From Acinetobacter sp. ANC 3832 (GTDB taxonomy: Bacteria > Pseudomonadota > Gammaproteobacteria > Pseudomonadales > Moraxellaceae), in assembly GCF_002135415.1 (NCBI RefSeq), contig NZ_NEGJ01000008.1, positions 2-64,001 on the forward strand: 64,000 bases of DNA, given 5' to 3'. Of the stretch, positions 20,212 to 30,209 are shown piece by piece. The translations under genes and the position numbers were made by a program. Below the pieces are notes generated by a model. It was not told the DNA's origin and ran no database searches. It saw only the letters and a program-made list of their open reading frames with translations. Every line of letters starts with the position of its first letter. Position 1 is the first letter of the stretch.

Positions 20212-20970
20212 TTACCAAGTCATATTGGGATAAGAACGTTGTATATATTGCAATTCAGCTAGAACATAGCCTAAATGTTCAGTATGCAAACCCTGTTTTG
20301 CTCCACTACGATATGATCCTGTTTTAGGAATGGCTAATTCAAAGCGAGCTAAATCTAGTTGAACACTATCCATCCATTGCTGCTTTAGTTTTTCAATATC
20401 TGGAATAACACATGTGTCAATTAACTGTTTTTCATCTACAGTTAAAGCAAATAATTCCTCAGTAAAACGCCATAAATTATTTAAACCATTTTGAGTTTTT
20501 TCATGTGCTTCTTCTGAACCTAAACTTAGACGCTCCATCCATGCAGTTGAAAAGCGTAAATGATATTTCACTTCTTTAAGTGACTTAATTGCAAATGCAG
20601 CAAGATTTGGATAGCTACTTTGACTTAAAGCAGTAAATAACAAAGCATGATAATGATCCATTAACCATTGACGTACTATCGTTTGAGCAAAATCCCCATT
20701 GGGCTGCTCACATAATAATAAATTTCTATATTCACGTTCAGTACGAAAATAGGCGAGTTTATCTTCGTCACGACCTAAACCTTCAATTTCACCCGCTAAA
20801 CTTAATGCTGTTCGAGCTTGACCTAATAAGTCCAAACCAATATTTGCGACTGCGATATCCAATTCCAACTCAGGTGCATGTCCACACCATTCCGCTAAGC
20901 GATGTGACAAAATTAATTGGCTATCACCGACATGTAAAATGAACTGTGCTAATACTTGATTATTCATCAT
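20212..20970 (-). CDS. paaC: Phenylacetyl-CoA epoxidase structural subunit PaaC
   Basis: 252 residues, ferritin-like fold, pairing with PaaA in the epoxidase. It shows VANIGLDLLGQARTALSLAG, LLCEQPNGDFAQTIVRQWLM and a late helix HTEHLGYVLAELQYIQRSYP. PaaC lacks a functional di-iron centre in characterised complexes and serves assembly. A GGGGGA ribosome site precedes the ATG. It is 8 bp after paaB. Confidence 0.93.
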   Translation of the reverse strand: MMNNQVLAQFILHVGDSQLILSHRLAEWCGHAPELELDIAVANIGLDLLGQARTALSLAGEIEGLGRDEDKLAYFRTEREYRNLLLCEQPNGDFAQTIVRQWLMDHYHALLFTALSQSSYPNLAAFAIKSLKEVKYHLRFSTAWMERLSLGSEEAHEKTQNGLNNLWRFTEELFALTVDEKQLIDTCVIPDIEKLKQQWMDSVQLDLARFELAIPKTGSYRSGAKQGLHTEHLGYVLAELQYIQRSYPNMTW

Positions 20971-20978
20971 CTTTCCCC

Positions 20979-21269
20979 CTACATGTGCTCAATGCCATTT
21001 GGTATGTTATAAAAGGTTGGATGACGATAAACCTTATCTAACGATGGTTCGAAAAATTCTGCTTTTTCTTCAGGCTGTGAAGATCTAATTAATTCCGACT
21101 TAATCACCCAAATACTAATTCCTTCATTTCGACGGGTATAAACATCACGTGCATTTTGCAATGCAATTTCATCATCTGATGCACGCAAACTACCTACATG
21201 GCGGTGACTTAAACCTTGTTTACTACGCACAAAAACTTCATATAAAGACCAATTATTTTTGTTGTCCAT
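20979..21269 (-). CDS. paaB: Phenylacetyl-CoA epoxidase subunit PaaB
   Basis: 96 residues, the usual PaaB size, with LYEVFVRSKQGLSHRHVGSL, DVYTRRNEGISIWVIKS and HPTFYNIPNGIEHM. It bridges PaaAC units in the multicomponent monooxygenase. It lies between paaA and paaC with short gaps. Confidence 0.95.
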   Translation of the reverse strand: MDNKNNWSLYEVFVRSKQGLSHRHVGSLRASDDEIALQNARDVYTRRNEGISIWVIKSELIRSSQPEEKAEFFEPSLDKVYRHPTFYNIPNGIEHM

Positions 21270-21302
21270 GACAATACTTCCTTTGAAATTTGATTAAACT
21301 GT

Positions 21303-22256
21303 TTAAGCCACTTTTTGTGCTTGTAGGTATTGCTGTTTTTTTGCATAAACCGCAGCAGAAGTACGTACCCACTCACCACCTTCCCAAGCTTTACGACGTG
21401 CTTCTATTCTTTCATGGTTACAAGGGCCTTTACCTGAGACAACAGCAAAAAACTCTTCCCAATTCACCTCGCCAAATGTGTACTGCCCTGTTTCTTCATT
21501 CAATTTTAAATCTGCATCAGGTACAGTTAAACCCAACTGCAACACTTGTGACACAGTGTTATCGACAAATTTTTGACGTAAAGCATCATTACTAAAAAGT
21601 TTAACTTTCCATTGCATACTTTGCGCACTATTTGGAGAGTGATCGTCATTTGGACCAAACATCATCAGTGCAGGCCACCAAAAACGGTTTACAGCATCTT
21701 GAGCCATTTGTTTTTGCTCAGCTGTTCCATTTGCTAATACCATCATGGCTTCAAAACCTTGGCGCTGGTGGAAGCTTTCTTCTTTACAAATACGAACCAT
21801 CGCACGTGCATAAGGACCATAGGAAGTACGACAAAGAGCAACTTGGTTCACAATTGCAGCGCCATCAACTAACCAGCCTATAGCTGCAACATCTGCCCAA
21901 GTGAGTGTTGGATAGTTAAAAATTGAAGAGTATTTCATACGTCCGGCAATTAGCTTATCCATCATGTCATCACGGTCAGCACCTAATGTTTCAGCAGCAC
22001 TATATAAATAAAGTGCATGTCCAGCTTCATCTTGGACTTTTGCCATAAGTACTGCTTTACGCTTTAACGATGGAGCACGCGTGATCCAGTTACCTTCTGG
22101 AAGCATTCCAACGACTTCGGAATGTGCATGTTGCCCAATTTGCCGAATCAATGTTTTTCGATAAGCATCTGGCATCCAGTCCTTTGGCTCAATTGAGATA
22201 TCTTTTTCTATGTTCTGATCAAATGTTTGTTGATTATTCATTTTTCCTTCACTCAT
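21303..22256 (-). CDS. paaA: Phenylacetyl-CoA 1,2-epoxidase catalytic subunit PaaA
   Basis: About 317 residues, ferritin-like di-iron oxygenase that epoxidises the ring of phenylacetyl-CoA with O2. Iron-ligand helices are seen in [16 protein letters not shown] (E..H) and [13 protein letters not shown] (E..H). It is first in the minus-strand operon. A second ATG at 22241 (MNNQQTF) follows a GAAGGA and could be the true start, which would remove five residues. Confidence 0.95.
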   Translation of the reverse strand: MSEGKMNNQQTFDQNIEKDISIEPKDWMPDAYRKTLIRQIGQHAHSEVVGMLPEGNWITRAPSLKRKAVLMAKVQDEAGHALYLYSAAETLGADRDDMMDKLIAGRMKYSSIFNYPTLTWADVAAIGWLVDGAAIVNQVALCRTSYGPYARAMVRICKEESFHQRQGFEAMMVLANGTAEQKQMAQDAVNRFWWPALMMFGPNDDHSPNSAQSMQWKVKLFSNDALRQKFVDNTVSQVLQLGLTVPDADLKLNEETGQYTFGEVNWEEFFAVVSGKGPCNHERIEARRKAWEGGEWVRTSAAVYAKKQQYLQAQKVA

Positions 22257-22503
22257 CCCAAGTGTTGATACATTTAATTTAAAACGATACGAAAATTAAA
22301 ATCAATATTATTTTTAGGTATCATTTAAATAAAAAAACAATTAAACACATAAGTATATGTTTATAAATATTATTTAATTTTAAATTATTTTTATAAATTT
22401 AATTTATTCATTTTTATGATTGACATTTAACTGTTTTAGTCACAAATTATGAAACATAAAAATTTAAATTTAATTTAATTTGTATCATAAAAGGAGTTAT
22501 ACA
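22257..22503. promoter_or_regulatory. paaA/paaZ divergent control region with GTATC(A/G)T boxes
   Basis: This AT-rich region separates paaA and paaZ. A GTATCRT core recurs: AACGATACGAAA (22283-22294, reverse), TAGGTATCATTTA (22315-22327) and TTGTATCATAAA (22480-22491), the last touching the paaZ ribosome site. A further copy, AAGTATCAATTA, lies near 24763 before the MFS gene. PaaX is the natural candidate; this is inferred from position and recurrence, not from a match to a known site. Confidence 0.45.
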
Positions 22504-24618
22504 ATGTTAGAGTTAAATGGCAACTCAACCGAAATTGATCAGTCAGATATGATATCTTCCCTTAAAGATCAATCTGTTAAATCACTTTGCTCATTGGTTT
22601 ATGGACAAGAATATATAGCCTACAAAGATTTCCGTTCTGTTTACCATGCAATTTCTGGTGAAGTGATTTATCAAGTCAGTAGCCAAGGTATGAATACCAA
22701 AGCTGTTATCGATTTTGCAAAGCAAAAAGGTTCTGCTATCGCAACATGGACTTTTCATCAACGTGCGAATGCCTTGAAACAAGTTGCAGAGTATTTACTA
22801 GAGCGAAAAGAAAATTATTACGCGCTAGCAAAAGCCACAGGTTGTACTCGTAAAGATGCGTGGGTTGATGTGGAAGGTGGTATAGGAACTTTATTTGCAT
22901 ATTCAAGTTTAGTTCGTAGAGAGCTGAGTGATGAAACTGCGTTAGTAGAGGATGCTTGGATTCCACTCTCTAAAAATGGAACATTTGGTGCAAAACATAT
23001 TTTAACTGCAAAGTCTGGTGTTGCTGTTCATATTGATGCCTTTAATTTCCCTATTTGGGGCATGCTAGAAAAGATTGCGCCAACATTGTTAGCAGGTGTT
23101 CCATGTATTGTTAAACCTGCAACGGAAGGTGCTGAATTAACTTTGGCAGTTGTCAAAGATATTTTGGCGAGTGGTTTTTTACCTGAAGGCTCTTTACAGC
23201 TTATCTGTGGTCAAATTTATGATTTATTTGATCACTTAACACCTCAGGATACTGTAACTTTCACAGGTTCAGCTTCAACGGGGCAAAAATTACGTGCACA
23301 CCCGCATCTAAATCAATTCTCTATTCCATTTACAATGGAAGCCGATTCAGTCAACAGTGCCATTTTAACTGAACAAGCCAATGATGAAACAATTGATCTA
23401 TTTGTTCGTGAAGTATTTCGTGAAATCACGACTAAAGCAGGACAAAAATGTACTGCAATTCGTCGTGCATTTGTTCCAATAGCGTTAATAGAAATAGTAC
23501 AAACACGCTTAATTGAAAAACTAAAAAAAGTTGTTATTGGTGATCCAGAGCTTGAAGGTGTCACAATGGGTGCCTTGGCGAGTATTAAGCAAAAACTTGA
23601 TGTGACAGCTAAAGTTGAATTACTTCAACAAGATGCTCAAGTTATATTTGGTAGTCACCTTCGTCAAGATTTTAATGTTCAAACCCAACACCCAGAAAAA
23701 GGTGCATTTTACCCACCAACAGTTTTACTCTGTATGCAACCGAATGACGTTAAAAGTGTTCATGAAATTGAAGCTTTTGGCCCAGTCGTTACCCTTATGC
23801 CTTATCAGAACTTAGCGGAACTCTCTGATTTAGTTGCGCGTGGTGAAGGAAGCCTTGTAGCATCAATCGTTCGTAATATAGATAACAATATTGAACAGCT
23901 CGTTGCTAAAATTTCTCCATGGCATGGTCGTGTACATATTTTAGATGCAGAGAGTGCTAAAGAAAGTACAGGCCATGGATCTCCATTACCACATCTTGTA
24001 CATGGTGGTCCAGGTCGTGCAGGTGGAGGTGAGGAACTGGGAGGTTTACGTGCAGTTAAACACTATATGCAACGAACTGCAATTCAAGGTTCACCAAATG
24101 CAATGACACAAGTTGGGCACAGTTGGACAGTAGGTTCAAAAGTATTTGAAGATCGTGTGCATCCATTTAAAAAGTCATTTGATGAACTACGTGTAGGTGA
24201 ACGCCTACTCACTGCTCGTCGCACAGTAACAGAAGCAGATATCGTGAATTTTGCTTGTTTAAGTGGTGATCATTTTTATGCACATATGGATAAAATTTCT
24301 GCCACAGAATCTCTCTTCGGTGACCGTGTTGCCCATGGTTATTTCATTGTATCTGCAGCGGCTGGTTTATTTGTTGATGCGGCAGAAGGTCCTGTTATCG
24401 CAAATTATGGTATGGATAACCTCCGTTTTGTTGAACCTGTTAAAATCGGTGACACTATTCAAGTTGAACTGACCTGCAAACAAAAAACACCTAAACTTTT
24501 ACGTGACACAACCCAAAAACCGCATGGTGTTGTTGTATGGGATATTAAAGTTAAAAATCAACGTAAAGAGTTGGTTGCTACGTATGACATTCTAACGCTT
24601 GTGGAAAGGTCCATTTAA
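22504..24618 (+). CDS. paaZ: Oxepin-CoA hydrolase / 3-oxo-5,6-dehydrosuberyl-CoA semialdehyde dehydrogenase
   Basis: About 704 residues from ATG 22504, with AAGGAG 8 nt before it; a TTG further upstream is in frame but has no ribosome site. The N-terminal ALDH domain (about 1-520) has [20 protein letters not shown] and the catalytic Cys in [12 protein letters not shown]. The C-terminal MaoC-like hydratase (about 545-700) has [15 protein letters not shown] and [15 protein letters not shown]. The fusion opens the oxepin ring and oxidises the aldehyde. It is divergent from paaA. Confidence 0.94.
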   Translation: MLELNGNSTEIDQSDMISSLKDQSVKSLCSLVYGQEYIAYKDFRSVYHAISGEVIYQVSSQGMNTKAVIDFAKQKGSAIATWTFHQRANALKQVAEYLLERKENYYALAKATGCTRKDAWVDVEGGIGTLFAYSSLVRRELSDETALVEDAWIPLSKNGTFGAKHILTAKSGVAVHIDAFNFPIWGMLEKIAPTLLAGVPCIVKPATEGAELTLAVVKDILASGFLPEGSLQLICGQIYDLFDHLTPQDTVTFTGSASTGQKLRAHPHLNQFSIPFTMEADSVNSAILTEQANDETIDLFVREVFREITTKAGQKCTAIRRAFVPIALIEIVQTRLIEKLKKVVIGDPELEGVTMGALASIKQKLDVTAKVELLQQDAQVIFGSHLRQDFNVQTQHPEKGAFYPPTVLLCMQPNDVKSVHEIEAFGPVVTLMPYQNLAELSDLVARGEGSLVASIVRNIDNNIEQLVAKISPWHGRVHILDAESAKESTGHGSPLPHLVHGGPGRAGGGEELGGLRAVKHYMQRTAIQGSPNAMTQVGHSWTVGSKVFEDRVHPFKKSFDELRVGERLLTARRTVTEADIVNFACLSGDHFYAHMDKISATESLFGDRVAHGYFIVSAAAGLFVDAAEGPVIANYGMDNLRFVEPVKIGDTIQVELTCKQKTPKLLRDTTQKPHGVVVWDIKVKNQRKELVATYDILTLVERSI

Positions 24619-24626
24619 TAGAAAAT

Positions 24627-24657
24627 AAAAAAAGGAATCATTATGATTCCTTTTTTT
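24627..24657 (+). terminator. Rho-independent terminator of paaZ
   Basis: AAAAAAAGGAATCAT pairs with ATGATTCCTTTTTTT around a single-base loop tip, giving an A-tract/stem/T-tract structure starting 8 bp after the paaZ stop. The A and T tracts make it able to work in both directions. Confidence 0.85.
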
Positions 24658-24806
24658 ATTTTTAAAATTATATTCATATCTTTTATTTAAATTATGTTGA
24701 CTAAGTTGGAAGCAAATCATACATTAATAATAATGATATAAAATAAATAAAATAATTAAATTTAAGTATCAATTAATTTTCACATAATATCAGCACAGGA
24801 AGTTGC

Positions 24807-26246
24807 ATGATGAATGACAAAACTCTAGAAATAGAAGCGATTGAAGGGAATATTCAATCAAAAGTAAAAAAAATTGAAGATGTAAATACTAGTGAACAAA
24901 CAAGTATATCTTCAGAAACAACTCAAAAGAGTTCTGGTGGAAATGCCTACCAATGGTACGTCGTTGTAATTTGTATGCTGGCCTACATTCTGTCATTTGT
25001 TGATCGTCAAATTTTATCATTGATGATTGAACCCATTAAACATGACTTAATGCTAAGCGATGTCCAATTCAGTTTATTACAAGGACTTGCTTTTTCTTTG
25101 TTTTACGCCTTTATGGGGATACCGATTGCAATTTTGGCAGATAAAAAATCACGTATTAAAATTATTGCAATCGGAGTTGCTTTTTGGAGTTTTGCTACAG
25201 CAGTTTGCGGATTGAGTAAAAATTTTATTCAAATGTTTCTAGCACGTTTAGGTGTAGGTGCTGGTGAAGCGGCATTATCACCTGCTTTTTACTCAATTGT
25301 TGCTGATTTATTTCCAAAAGAAAAATTAGGGCGAGCATTAGGTGTTTTTGCAATTGGTGCTTTTATTGGATCTGGACTGGCTTTTTTAATTGGAGGCTAT
25401 GTCATTGGTTTGCTAAAAGATGTGAATTTCGTAGTATTACCAATCATTGGCGAAATCAAGACTTGGCAACTCACTTTCATGATTGTAGGTTTACCAGGTG
25501 TATTCCTTGCATTACTTATGGTATTAACTGTACGTGAACCGGAACGTAAAGGTTTAAAAGTTGGCAAAGATGGTCAAGTAATTGAAGCCTCTTTTAAAAA
25601 CTCTTTAGCATTTATTAAAGTACATAAAAAAACTTTCTTCTGCCATTTCATTGGTTTTTCATTTTACACGATGATGCTGTACTCACTCTTAGGATGGGCA
25701 CCTGCATTTTATATGCGTAACTTTGGCTTAGATGCAAGTCAAACTGGTTATATTCTCGGTATTATTATTTTAGTCGCCAATACCTCTGGTGCTCTATTCT
25801 GTGGTTGGTTAATCGACTTTTTTTCTAAAAAAGGATATAGCGATGCAGCAATTCGTGCAGGTATGATTGGTTGTGGAGCACTCATTATACCAAGTGTATT
25901 ATTTACCCAAGTAGATAATATGCAACTTTCTTTTGCATTAATTTTTGTTGCAATGTTTTTTTCAACATTTCCAATTCCAGCCTCCGCAGCTGCAACTCAA
26001 ATGCTAACACCTAACCAACTTCGTGCCCAAGTTTCAGCTAAGTTTTTACTTATTTCTAATTTGATCGCTTTAGGAGTAGGTACAACAGCTGTAGCACTTA
26101 TTACAGATAAGTATTTTCAAAATACAGTGATGGTTGGAAACTCTATTTCTATTGTTAATGCTGTCGCAGGTGTAATAGGTCTATTCTTATTGTATAAAGG
26201 CTGTGCTTACTATCGTGAAAGCATAGAAAAAGAACAAGCTGTTTAA
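24807..26246 (+). CDS. MFS transporter, spinster-like
   Basis: 479 residues with about 12 membrane segments after a 48-residue polar N-terminus. Motifs of the spinster-like MFS group are YILSFVDRQILSLMIEP, GIPIAILADKKSRI and LARLGVGAGEAALSPAFYS. AGGA lies 6 nt before the ATG. It follows paaZ behind a terminator, so it has its own promoter, which contains one GTATCA box shared with the paaA/paaZ region. Uptake of phenylacetate or a related acid is a reasonable guess; other organic anions are possible. Confidence 0.8.
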   Translation: MMNDKTLEIEAIEGNIQSKVKKIEDVNTSEQTSISSETTQKSSGGNAYQWYVVVICMLAYILSFVDRQILSLMIEPIKHDLMLSDVQFSLLQGLAFSLFYAFMGIPIAILADKKSRIKIIAIGVAFWSFATAVCGLSKNFIQMFLARLGVGAGEAALSPAFYSIVADLFPKEKLGRALGVFAIGAFIGSGLAFLIGGYVIGLLKDVNFVVLPIIGEIKTWQLTFMIVGLPGVFLALLMVLTVREPERKGLKVGKDGQVIEASFKNSLAFIKVHKKTFFCHFIGFSFYTMMLYSLLGWAPAFYMRNFGLDASQTGYILGIIILVANTSGALFCGWLIDFFSKKGYSDAAIRAGMIGCGALIIPSVLFTQVDNMQLSFALIFVAMFFSTFPIPASAAATQMLTPNQLRAQVSAKFLLISNLIALGVGTTAVALITDKYFQNTVMVGNSISIVNAVAGVIGLFLLYKGCAYYRESIEKEQAV

Positions 26247-26250
26247 TCCA

Positions 26251-26301
26251 AAATCCATCTCAAGCTAGTAGACTTTTAACTCTCTAGCTTGAGATGGATT
26301 T
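26251..26301. terminator. Long perfect inverted repeat after the MFS gene
   Basis: AAATCCATCTCAAGCTAG (26251-26268) is exactly complementary to 26284-26301 around a 15-nt loop, an 18-bp perfect stem starting 5 bp after the MFS stop. No T-run follows, so a classic intrinsic terminator is not certain. It may act as an mRNA 3'-end stabiliser or a bidirectional barrier to the gene on the other strand. Confidence 0.55.
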
Positions 26302-26374
26302 CAATAAAGGACTAACTCAAATATTTCACCACCACAGGATACCTATCCTACCAATCCACAATGAAATGTGCTTG

Positions 26375-27136
26375 TTAATGTTGAGTAGGATGGAAATCTG
26401 CTTTTAAATAGTCAAAAACCATTTTCATATTAGAAGAAAATAGTCCGTTCAATCCAAAAAAATAACGGAATGCATTCCGTCTTACTGACCAAGTCGGTTG
26501 ATAATTTGCTTGCTTTAAAAACTGCTTTTGATATTCAAGTAAACAACTCATCAGAACACAAAATGCTTTCATGAATGCCTGACGGCGCAGTGCTAAATCT
26601 CCTTTCGAAACTTCTAAAAAAGCATCGAAAACCCCAGATTTATGTTCTAATTCTTCAATGGCATGCCACAGAATAAAGGCATGCATCACTTCTGGCATAT
26701 CTGTTAATGAATCTGGATTTGAAAGTACGTATTCACCAACGATTGTCGTGAAATGCTTTATTACAGCACCATAAGCCAATCGTTCCGAAAGTGAACCTTG
26801 ATAGAGACTTAAGTACTCATTCCCTAAAATCTTTTTCCATCGCAGGAATATCAATCTGATGATCAAGCCCTGTTTTATTCACAATACGATGTGCAAGGCT
26901 ATGATGTGCTTCTTGCCCAATAAATCCTGTAATGTCTATTTTTAATTCTGTATTTTGCACATGATCTCTGGCTTCACGTAAAGTATCAATCATGAACTTT
27001 TCACCATCAGGTAATATGGTCGAAAGTGCTGTAAAAAACTGGTCAGTAAAGGATTTTCTTGATACCAATACAAAGGCAATTCCAGTGGTTCAGGCATATT
27101 GAATTTGCGTGGTGTAATTTTATTATTCATTGTCAT
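26375..27136 (-). pseudogene. PF10118-type metal-dependent hydrolase-like gene, frameshifted
   Basis: Three frames together give a PF10118 protein. First MNNKITPRKFNMPEPLELPL to LLTSF. After a T6 run near 27033-27038 the frame moves to FFTALSTILPDGEKFMIDTL up to MEKDFRE. After about 26820 it moves again to ILGNEYLSLYQGSL and on to the C-terminus with HAIEELEHKSGVFDAF. One extra T in the T6 run restores the first joint. It is a paralogue of the intact gene at 30586. Either a decayed gene or homopolymer sequencing errors. Confidence 0.8.
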
Positions 27137-27281
27137 GCTCAAGGTACATATCATTTAATGTTCAACCGCAACTTATCTTACTGCTCTATTAACTGTTAAT
27201 AGCACCTCTTTGAATGATTTATGCTTACATAAAGCCTTTTTATTTCCTCTTGTAGGAGATAAATAAAGAACTTAAAAATAC

Positions 27282-27890
27282 TCACGCTTGTAGTTTATTA
27301 AACAACTCTAAACGAATAATCATTTCAGAATGACGTTTAAATGTATTTTCATCCAAACCTTTTAAACCTAATTGATAAATCCCTTCCAAGCCGCATACAA
27401 AAGCAATCAATCTCCAAGCAATATCTTGACTGGTTGTCGTCGGTAAAATTTTAAATTCTGATTGAGCAATCCCCTGATCAATCAATTGGACAATCACTTG
27501 ATGCCAACGCTCCATCGTGATGTTATACGCCTGTTTTATGACACTATCCTGCTCAATTAATACTTCTGCTTCATTCCATAATCGTAAATAAGGCTGCACT
27601 TGCTCAATATTCTCACAGCCTAAAAGGAGAGAAATTCGCTCATACCATGTCCCCGTTGTTAATTCACCCTCAATTTCATTGAGCTGATCCATCAATTCAA
27701 TAAAAACTTCAGCTTTTAAATGTGAAGCTGATTCAAAATGATGATGCACTTGTCCTGTAGAAACTTGAGCTTCTGTCGCAATGCGACGAATCGTCATTGC
27801 ATTAAAACCTTCATTTAATGCAAGTTGTTTCGCTGCTTTTAAAATCATTTCTCGACGTTCATTTCGACTTAAATAACTCAATGCAAGCAC
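27282..27890 (-). CDS. TetR-family repressor of the adjacent efflux gene
   Basis: 202 residues. The N-terminal TetR helix-turn-helix (RREMILKAAKQLALNEGFNA, IRRIATEAQVSTGQVHHHFE) is followed by a ligand domain. It is divergent from the DHA2 transporter at 27996 with two near-palindromic operators between the genes. It most likely represses both. Inducer unknown; cationic biocides or dyes are typical for such pairs. Confidence 0.87.
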   Translation of the reverse strand: MLALSYLSRNERREMILKAAKQLALNEGFNAMTIRRIATEAQVSTGQVHHHFESASHLKAEVFIELMDQLNEIEGELTTGTWYERISLLLGCENIEQVQPYLRLWNEAEVLIEQDSVIKQAYNITMERWHQVIVQLIDQGIAQSEFKILPTTTSQDIAWRLIAFVCGLEGIYQLGLKGLDENTFKRHSEMIIRLELFNKLQA

Positions 27891-27923
27891 TACCTTTAAT
27901 CAATAAAAGTGATCTTAAATAAA

Positions 27924-27979
27924 TTTGGACATTTGTTCAAGTTTATATACAATAAAACTAACTTGAACAAACGTCCAAA
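27924..27979. promoter_or_regulatory. Twin TetR operators in the TetR/MFS intergenic region
   Basis: TTTGGACATTTGTTCAAGTT (27924-27943) recurs as its inverted copy AACTTGAACAAACGTCCAAA (27960-27979), with one mismatch in 20. Each copy is itself a near-palindrome, TTGGAC-N4-GTTCAA. The centres are 36 bp apart. The right copy ends 16 bp before the transporter ATG at 27996. Confidence 0.8.
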
Positions 27980-27995
27980 TTAAATTAGGTCTATT

Positions 27996-29471
27996 ATGAA
28001 CCGCCAATGGATGATTCTCGCAATCATCGTTTTAATCTATCTTCCCGTTTCTATTGATGCGACGATTCTCCATGTCGCCATTCCATCATTAAGTACCGCA
28101 CTATCATTGTCAGGTACGGAGTTGTTATGGGTAATTGATATTTACTCGCTCATCATGGCTGGACTTATTTTACCGATGGGTGCTTTAGGAGATCGTATTG
28201 GCTTCAAACGTTTGATGATGATCGGTGCCACAATTTTTGGTATCGCGTCACTTGCTGCTGCTTTTGCATCAACAGCTTATACTTTAATTGCAGCCCGTGC
28301 TTTTTTAGGACTGGGTGCGGCAATGATTCTACCTGCGACCTTGGCAGGTGTAAGAAATACATTTTTAGATGAAAAACAACGTAATTATGCTTTAGGGGTT
28401 TGGGGAACAATTGGTGGTGGCGGTGCTGCATTTGGACCGCTACTTGGAGGATTTATTCTTGAGCATTTTCAATGGGGTGCTATATTTCTCATTAATATAC
28501 CGATTATTATTCTTGTTTTGATTCTTTCAGCATGGGTTGTACCAAAGCAAAATATTGTGATTAAACAGCCATTAAATTTATTCCAAGCGTTAATACTCGT
28601 CACTGCTATTTTAATGATGATCTATGCGATCAAAACAGGGATTCATCAATTCGATAGTATTATCCTATTTATTTTTATCATTGGATTCAGTCTATTCACA
28701 TTTTTCGTGCGTCATCAATTGGCATCACGGACACCCATGATTGATTTTTCACTATTTAAACATCCCGTGATTTCAGTCAGCATCATCATGGCAATGGTCG
28801 CTATGATTGCACTGGTGGGTTTTGAATTATTACTTTCTCAAGAATTACAGTTTGTATATGGATACTCACCGTTAGAAGCGGGTTTATTCATTCTACCCTT
28901 CATGATTGCAATCAGTATTGGTGGTCCATTTACAAGCTTATTGATGAATAAATATGGATTGCGACCTGTGGCAACGACAGGAATGCTCATGTGTGCCGTG
29001 AGTTTTTGGGGATTAGCCATGACTAATTTTGATACACAACATATTCAAGCTTGGTCATGGATGGTCCTTATGGGGATTAGTGTTGAAATTGCCCTGTTAT
29101 CTTCTACGGCGGCAATTATGTCTGCTGTTCCTGCACATAAAGCCACAGCGGCAGGTGCAATAGAAGGAATGGCCTATGAACTAGGTGCAGGTTTAGGTAT
29201 TACAATTTTTGGACTGATGCTGTCTTACTTTTATACACAAGCCATTATTCTTCCAGAAAATTTAGCTCATGACCTTGGAATCATCGCCAGTGCCTCAATC
29301 GGAGAAGCGATGAGGATTACACCACAATTAGAACCATCATTGATGCAAAACTTAACAAATGCTGCATCAGAAGCATTTACACACTCGCATAGCCGGGTAC
29401 TGAGTATTGCAGGCATCATGTTCTTTATTCTGTCTTTATTTGTGTATTTTGCCTTACCAAGGAACAAATAA
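27996..29471 (+). CDS. DHA2-family (QacA/SmvA-like) 14-TM drug efflux transporter
   Basis: 491 residues, strongly hydrophobic with about 14 membrane helices, the DHA2 number. Motifs are VSIDATILHVAIPSLSTAL, YSLIMAGLILPMGALGDRIG (motif A region) and a motif-C-like GGGAAFGPLLGGFI. This group exports quaternary ammonium compounds, methyl viologen and dyes by proton antiport. It is regulated by the divergent TetR. Confidence 0.87.
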   Translation: MNRQWMILAIIVLIYLPVSIDATILHVAIPSLSTALSLSGTELLWVIDIYSLIMAGLILPMGALGDRIGFKRLMMIGATIFGIASLAAAFASTAYTLIAARAFLGLGAAMILPATLAGVRNTFLDEKQRNYALGVWGTIGGGGAAFGPLLGGFILEHFQWGAIFLINIPIIILVLILSAWVVPKQNIVIKQPLNLFQALILVTAILMMIYAIKTGIHQFDSIILFIFIIGFSLFTFFVRHQLASRTPMIDFSLFKHPVISVSIIMAMVAMIALVGFELLLSQELQFVYGYSPLEAGLFILPFMIAISIGGPFTSLLMNKYGLRPVATTGMLMCAVSFWGLAMTNFDTQHIQAWSWMVLMGISVEIALLSSTAAIMSAVPAHKATAAGAIEGMAYELGAGLGITIFGLMLSYFYTQAIILPENLAHDLGIIASASIGEAMRITPQLEPSLMQNLTNAASEAFTHSHSRVLSIAGIMFFILSLFVYFALPRNK

Positions 29472-29480
29472 CTTTCCATA

Positions 29481-29523
29481 GACAACTTGTATAATGATGA
29501 ACAAGCGCTTTATACAAGATGTC
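29481..29523. terminator. Bidirectional terminator, hairpin repeat copy 1
   Basis: GACAACTTGTATA pairs with TATACAAGATGTC (one mismatch) between two convergent genes, followed by TTTT on the plus strand. The loop and right arm share ACAAGCGCTTTA-ACAAGATGTC with the hairpin at 32781, so the two belong to one repeat type. Confidence 0.6.
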
Positions 29524-29525
29524 TT

Positions 29526-30209
29526 TTAAGCATTATTCCAATATTCTGGCTTCGGTGGTGGCGTTTCAATATTTTTCTTCGCCTGTAAATGGTTGGATAA
29601 AATCGAACTCCATAACTTAATATAACGGTTAAAAAAATCATTCGCTTGTTGAGAACTATGACTAAGCTGGCGATCTTCCGCCATTCCTCTTAAGAACCAT
29701 AATGTAATAATCATTAAATCACCGACATTATCTTGTTCTGATACTGGATCTAAATAATGTTCGGCTGCCATTCGTGTCGTGTGATAAGAGGCAATCCATA
29801 ATTTTTGAATCTTTTCTGCTAATTCTGGCTCATGACGGCTGGCAACCAATAACTCTAAAAGCGCAGTAATTTCAGAAGATCGTAGTAAATTTGCTCCAGC
29901 CATAATCAAATCATGCAGACGATCATCAGAACTCTCCATATTCTTAATAATCTTACCCAAAGATATATAGATTTTTCTGACCAATTGTTCCGCAGCCGCT
30001 TCTAATAAAGCCGCTTTCGATGGGAAATGATGGACAGGTGCACCCCGTGATACTTTTGCTGTCGTAATAATTTTACTGATAGTGGTATTGGCATAACCTT
30101 CATGAATCAGACATTGCAAAGTCGCTTCAACTAAGCGTTCACGCATTGCCTCACTACGTTCATTTTGAGTACGACGATTATTAGATTTTAATTGTAGAGT
30201 ATCTGTCAT
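29526..30209 (-). CDS. TetR-family transcriptional regulator
   Basis: 227 residues. The TetR helix-turn-helix is near residues 20-65 (ERLVEATLQCLIHEGYANTT, SKIITTAKVSRGAPVHHFPS), with a C-terminal regulatory domain and a proline-rich tail (TPPPKPEYW). It is convergent with the efflux gene and lies downstream, on the same strand, of the PF10118/thiolase/MFE operon. It may control that operon, but no operator was identified. Confidence 0.8.
   Translation of the reverse strand: MTDTLQLKSNNRRTQNERSEAMRERLVEATLQCLIHEGYANTTISKIITTAKVSRGAPVHHFPSKAALLEAAAEQLVRKIYISLGKIIKNMESSDDRLHDLIMAGANLLRSSEITALLELLVASRHEPELAEKIQKLWIASYHTTRMAAEHYLDPVSEQDNVGDLMIITLWFLRGMAEDRQLSHSSQQANDFFNRYIKLWSSILSNHLQAKKNIETPPPKPEYWNNA

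Noticed and set aside
21290..21883. Plus-strand open frames opposite paaA
   Set aside because: They are antisense to a clear epoxidase subunit and have composition expected from its complement.
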